DNA from: an uncultured Collinsella sp.
GTDB lineage: Bacteria > Actinomycetota > Coriobacteriia > Coriobacteriales > Coriobacteriaceae
Length of the DNA: 7,386 nt
Assembly (NCBI GenBank): GCA_900551605.1
Contig: URWS01000069.1
Location: forward strand, 1-7,386
Direction: 5' to 3'
Part shown: piece after piece, positions 6,132 through 7,386 of the stretch
Position numbering within the stretch: the stretch's first letter is position 1
Layout of the letters: each line of letters starts with the position of its first letter
The notes under the pieces: generated by a model
Seen by the model: only the letters and a program-made list of their open reading frames with translations
What the model was told of the DNA's origin: nothing
Database searches by the model: none
Position numbers and translations under genes: made by a program

Positions 6132-6937
6132 TCGTCGCCGAGTTTGAACGTGCGCTGCTGGCGCGCTACCCCAAGGCGGACGCCGAGGGCTGGGATCACG
6201 TAGGTCTCTCCGTTGGCGATCCCGCTGCCGAGATTACCGGCGTTGCCTGCGCGCTCGATGCCACCGAGGCAAATGTTCGCCGTGCACAAGAAGCCGGTGC
6301 CAACGTTCTGCTGACGCATCATCCCATATACATCAAGGCGCCCGAGGCGTTTTGCCCAGCTGATGCCGCACGCCCCCAGTGCAGCGCGGCACTCTACGAG
6401 GCAGCGCGTTGCGGCGTGAGCATCATTTCGCTCCACACCAACCTGGACCGCTCGCACGAAGCCCGCGTCTGCCTGAGCGAGCTGCTGGGTGCCGCACCCG
6501 TGAGCTCACTGGAGCACGTGGACGACCCCGAGTCCACCGGCCTGGGTGCACTCGCGACCCTCAACAACCCCTGTAGCCTGCGCGATCTCGCCGCCCGTGC
6601 CGCCACGGCATTTGGCAGCGACCCGCGTGTGTGGGGCGAAGCCGAGCACGCGTGCCGAACCGTCGCTATTTTGGGCGGCTCCCTGGGCGACTTTGGAGAG
6701 CTCGCCATCGCCGCAGGCGCAGATGTTGTCGTGACGGGCGAGGCGGGCTACCACGTGGCGCAAGACCTTGCCTTGCGCGGGCTGTCGGTGATCTTGCTCG
6801 GCCACGACCGCTCTGAGGAGCCGTTCGTTGATATATTGATGAACTCTGCAGTTGACGCCGGGGTCGACCCCCGTCATGCGATTAAAATACTGAACCCTTG
6901 CCAATGGTGGACTGTGACAGAAGGAGAGAACTTATGA
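6128..6937 (+). CDS. Nif3/DUF34 family dinuclear metal-binding protein
   Basis: A short-form member of the Nif3/YbgI (DUF34) family, often labelled GTP cyclohydrolase 1 type 2 homolog. The true role is unsettled; metal handling has been proposed. The 269-residue product lacks the extra PII-like domain found in the longer (about 370-residue) members. Expected metal ligands are present: His64 and His65 in LLTHHP, His103 and Asp107 in SLHTNLD, and His226 and Glu230 in GHDRSEE. Other family marks are WDHVGLSVGDP at 22-32 (relatives usually have Asp-Asn where this has Asp-His), TGLGALATL at 137-145 and DVVVTGEAGYH at 199-209. The start ATG shares bases with the stop of the desulfurase (ATGA, 6128-6131), with no strong ribosome binding site, so translation is probably coupled. 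Its own stop overlaps the next start the same way. Confidence 0.93.
   Translation: MIVAEFERALLARYPKADAEGWDHVGLSVGDPAAEITGVACALDATEANVRRAQEAGANVLLTHHPIYIKAPEAFCPADAARPQCSAALYEAARCGVSIISLHTNLDRSHEARVCLSELLGAAPVSSLEHVDDPESTGLGALATLNNPCSLRDLAARAATAFGSDPRVWGEAEHACRTVAILGGSLGDFGELAIAAGADVVVTGEAGYHVAQDLALRGLSVILLGHDRSEEPFVDILMNSAVDAGVDPRHAIKILNPCQWWTVTEGENL
6921..6926 (+). promoter_or_regulatory. Ribosome binding site of the terminal coiled-coil gene
   Basis: AAGGAG lies 7 bases before ATG 6934, inside the last codons of the Nif3 gene. It supports a real gene start at the ATGA overlap even though the gene runs off the window. Confidence 0.8.
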
Positions 6938-7386
6938 GCGCCGGCGCTACGCTACTCAAGCTGCAACAGATCGATTTGGAGCTCGCCCGCAACAAGAGCG
7001 AACTTGCCAATATGCCGGAGCTCAAGGAGCTCGCTTCCAAGCGCAAGACCTATGTGAAGCTCAAGTCCGAGATGACCAAGCTCTACGCCCAGCGCAAGGA
7101 TCTGGACATTGAGCTCGACGATCTCAACACCACCGAGATTCAGACCAACAACGCCATCGAGGCTGCCAAGAAGCGCCATGTCGACGGCTCCGACTACCGC
7201 GAGGTTCAGGACCTGGAGAATGAACTCGCCACCCTGGCCAAGCGTCTGGACAAGATTGAGCACACCCGCAAGGACGTCGTTGTCGCCCATAAGGAGGCGC
7301 TCGAGCGCGAGGCCCGCGCGCAGGCAATCATCGCCAAGTTCGAGGAGGGCGTGAAGGCCGATACCAAGGCCGCCCGCGCCAAGGCT
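6934..7386 (+). CDS. Coiled-coil protein, probable COG1579 zinc-ribbon protein, 3' truncated
   Basis: An open frame from ATG 6934 runs to the window edge (151 codons, no stop), so the C terminus is missing. The visible part begins MSAGATLLKLQQIDLELARN and is strongly charged, rich in Lys, Glu, Arg, Ala and Leu, with Leu/Ile spaced in heptads from about residue 8 to 145. This predicts a long helical coiled coil, broken near residues 82-88 by VDGSDYR, a likely hairpin turn. There is no signal peptide or membrane segment. The LLxLQxIDLEL opening, the antiparallel-hairpin layout and the position next to Nif3 fit COG1579 (DUF164) proteins, which end in a four-cysteine zinc ribbon; that ribbon would lie beyond the window. 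The start has a good ribosome binding site and overlaps the Nif3 stop by ATGA (6934-6937). The gene is certain; the family is probable; the molecular function is unknown. Confidence 0.8.
   Translation, partial: MSAGATLLKLQQIDLELARNKSELANMPELKELASKRKTYVKLKSEMTKLYAQRKDLDIELDDLNTTEIQTNNAIEAAKKRHVDGSDYREVQDLENELATLAKRLDKIEHTRKDVVVAHKEALEREARAQAIIAKFEEGVKADTKAARAKA

Noticed and set aside
6860..6871. A perfect 12-base palindrome (GGGGTCGACCCC) in the Nif3 gene
   Set aside because: It encodes the GVDP stretch. As RNA it gives only a four-pair stem with no T tract, so it is not a terminator, and a single copy inside a gene is weak evidence for an operator.
6852..6888. A possible internal promoter (TTGACG and TAAAAT) before the coiled-coil gene
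   Set aside because: The two hexamers are 25 bases apart, well beyond the usual 16-18, and lie within Nif3 coding sequence; only the AT-richness of the second is notable.

Overview
The window is the end of an assembled contig from a GC-rich bacterium. It carries eight protein-coding genes, all on the + strand and packed into what looks like one long operon. Bases 1-49 are not genomic: they are a leftover Illumina Nextera library adapter (end of the P7 primer, an i7 index, the read-2 adapter and the Tn5 mosaic end). Genomic sequence therefore starts at about base 50, and the first gene is cut by the contig end rather than by biology. The GC-rich codon use and the gene order (DUF512 radical-SAM protein, der, plsY, gpsA, then rpe, a cysteine desulfurase and a Nif3 protein) suggest an actinobacterium of the Coriobacteriia, possibly Collinsella-like. 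That placement is inference from style and gene order, not a database match.

Layout: (1) 1-49, adapter. (2) 52-1218, 5'-truncated DUF512 radical-SAM protein. (3) 1229-2563, the double GTPase Der, a ribosome (50S) assembly factor. (4) 2556-3239, PlsY, the membrane acyl-phosphate:glycerol-3-phosphate acyltransferase. (5) 3249-4256, GpsA, which makes glycerol-3-phosphate. (6) 4275-4946, Rpe, ribulose-phosphate 3-epimerase. (7) 4953-6131, a class I (IscS/NifS-type) cysteine desulfurase. (8) 6128-6937, a Nif3/DUF34-family metal protein. (9) 6934 to the window end, a 3'-truncated, highly charged coiled-coil protein that fits the N-terminal part of a COG1579 zinc-ribbon protein.

Gaps between genes are at most 18 bases. 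Three junctions overlap: der/plsY by 8 bases, and two ATGA four-base overlaps at desulfurase/nif3 and nif3/coiled-coil gene. Most starts have a good Shine-Dalgarno sequence, two of them fused to the previous stop codon. I see no terminator, convincing internal promoter, RNA gene, mobile element, repeat array or CRISPR. The operon promoter must lie upstream of the contig end.

Functionally, GpsA supplies the glycerol-3-phosphate that PlsY acylates, so these two form a phospholipid-initiation pair. Der (ribosome assembly) and the DUF512 protein are their usual genomic partners in Gram-positive bacteria. Rpe (pentose phosphate pathway), the desulfurase (sulfur mobilisation) and the Nif3/coiled-coil pair form a second, less understood half. 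No novel defence or mobile system is visible. The least understood parts are the desulfurase/Nif3/coiled-coil tail and the DUF512 protein.
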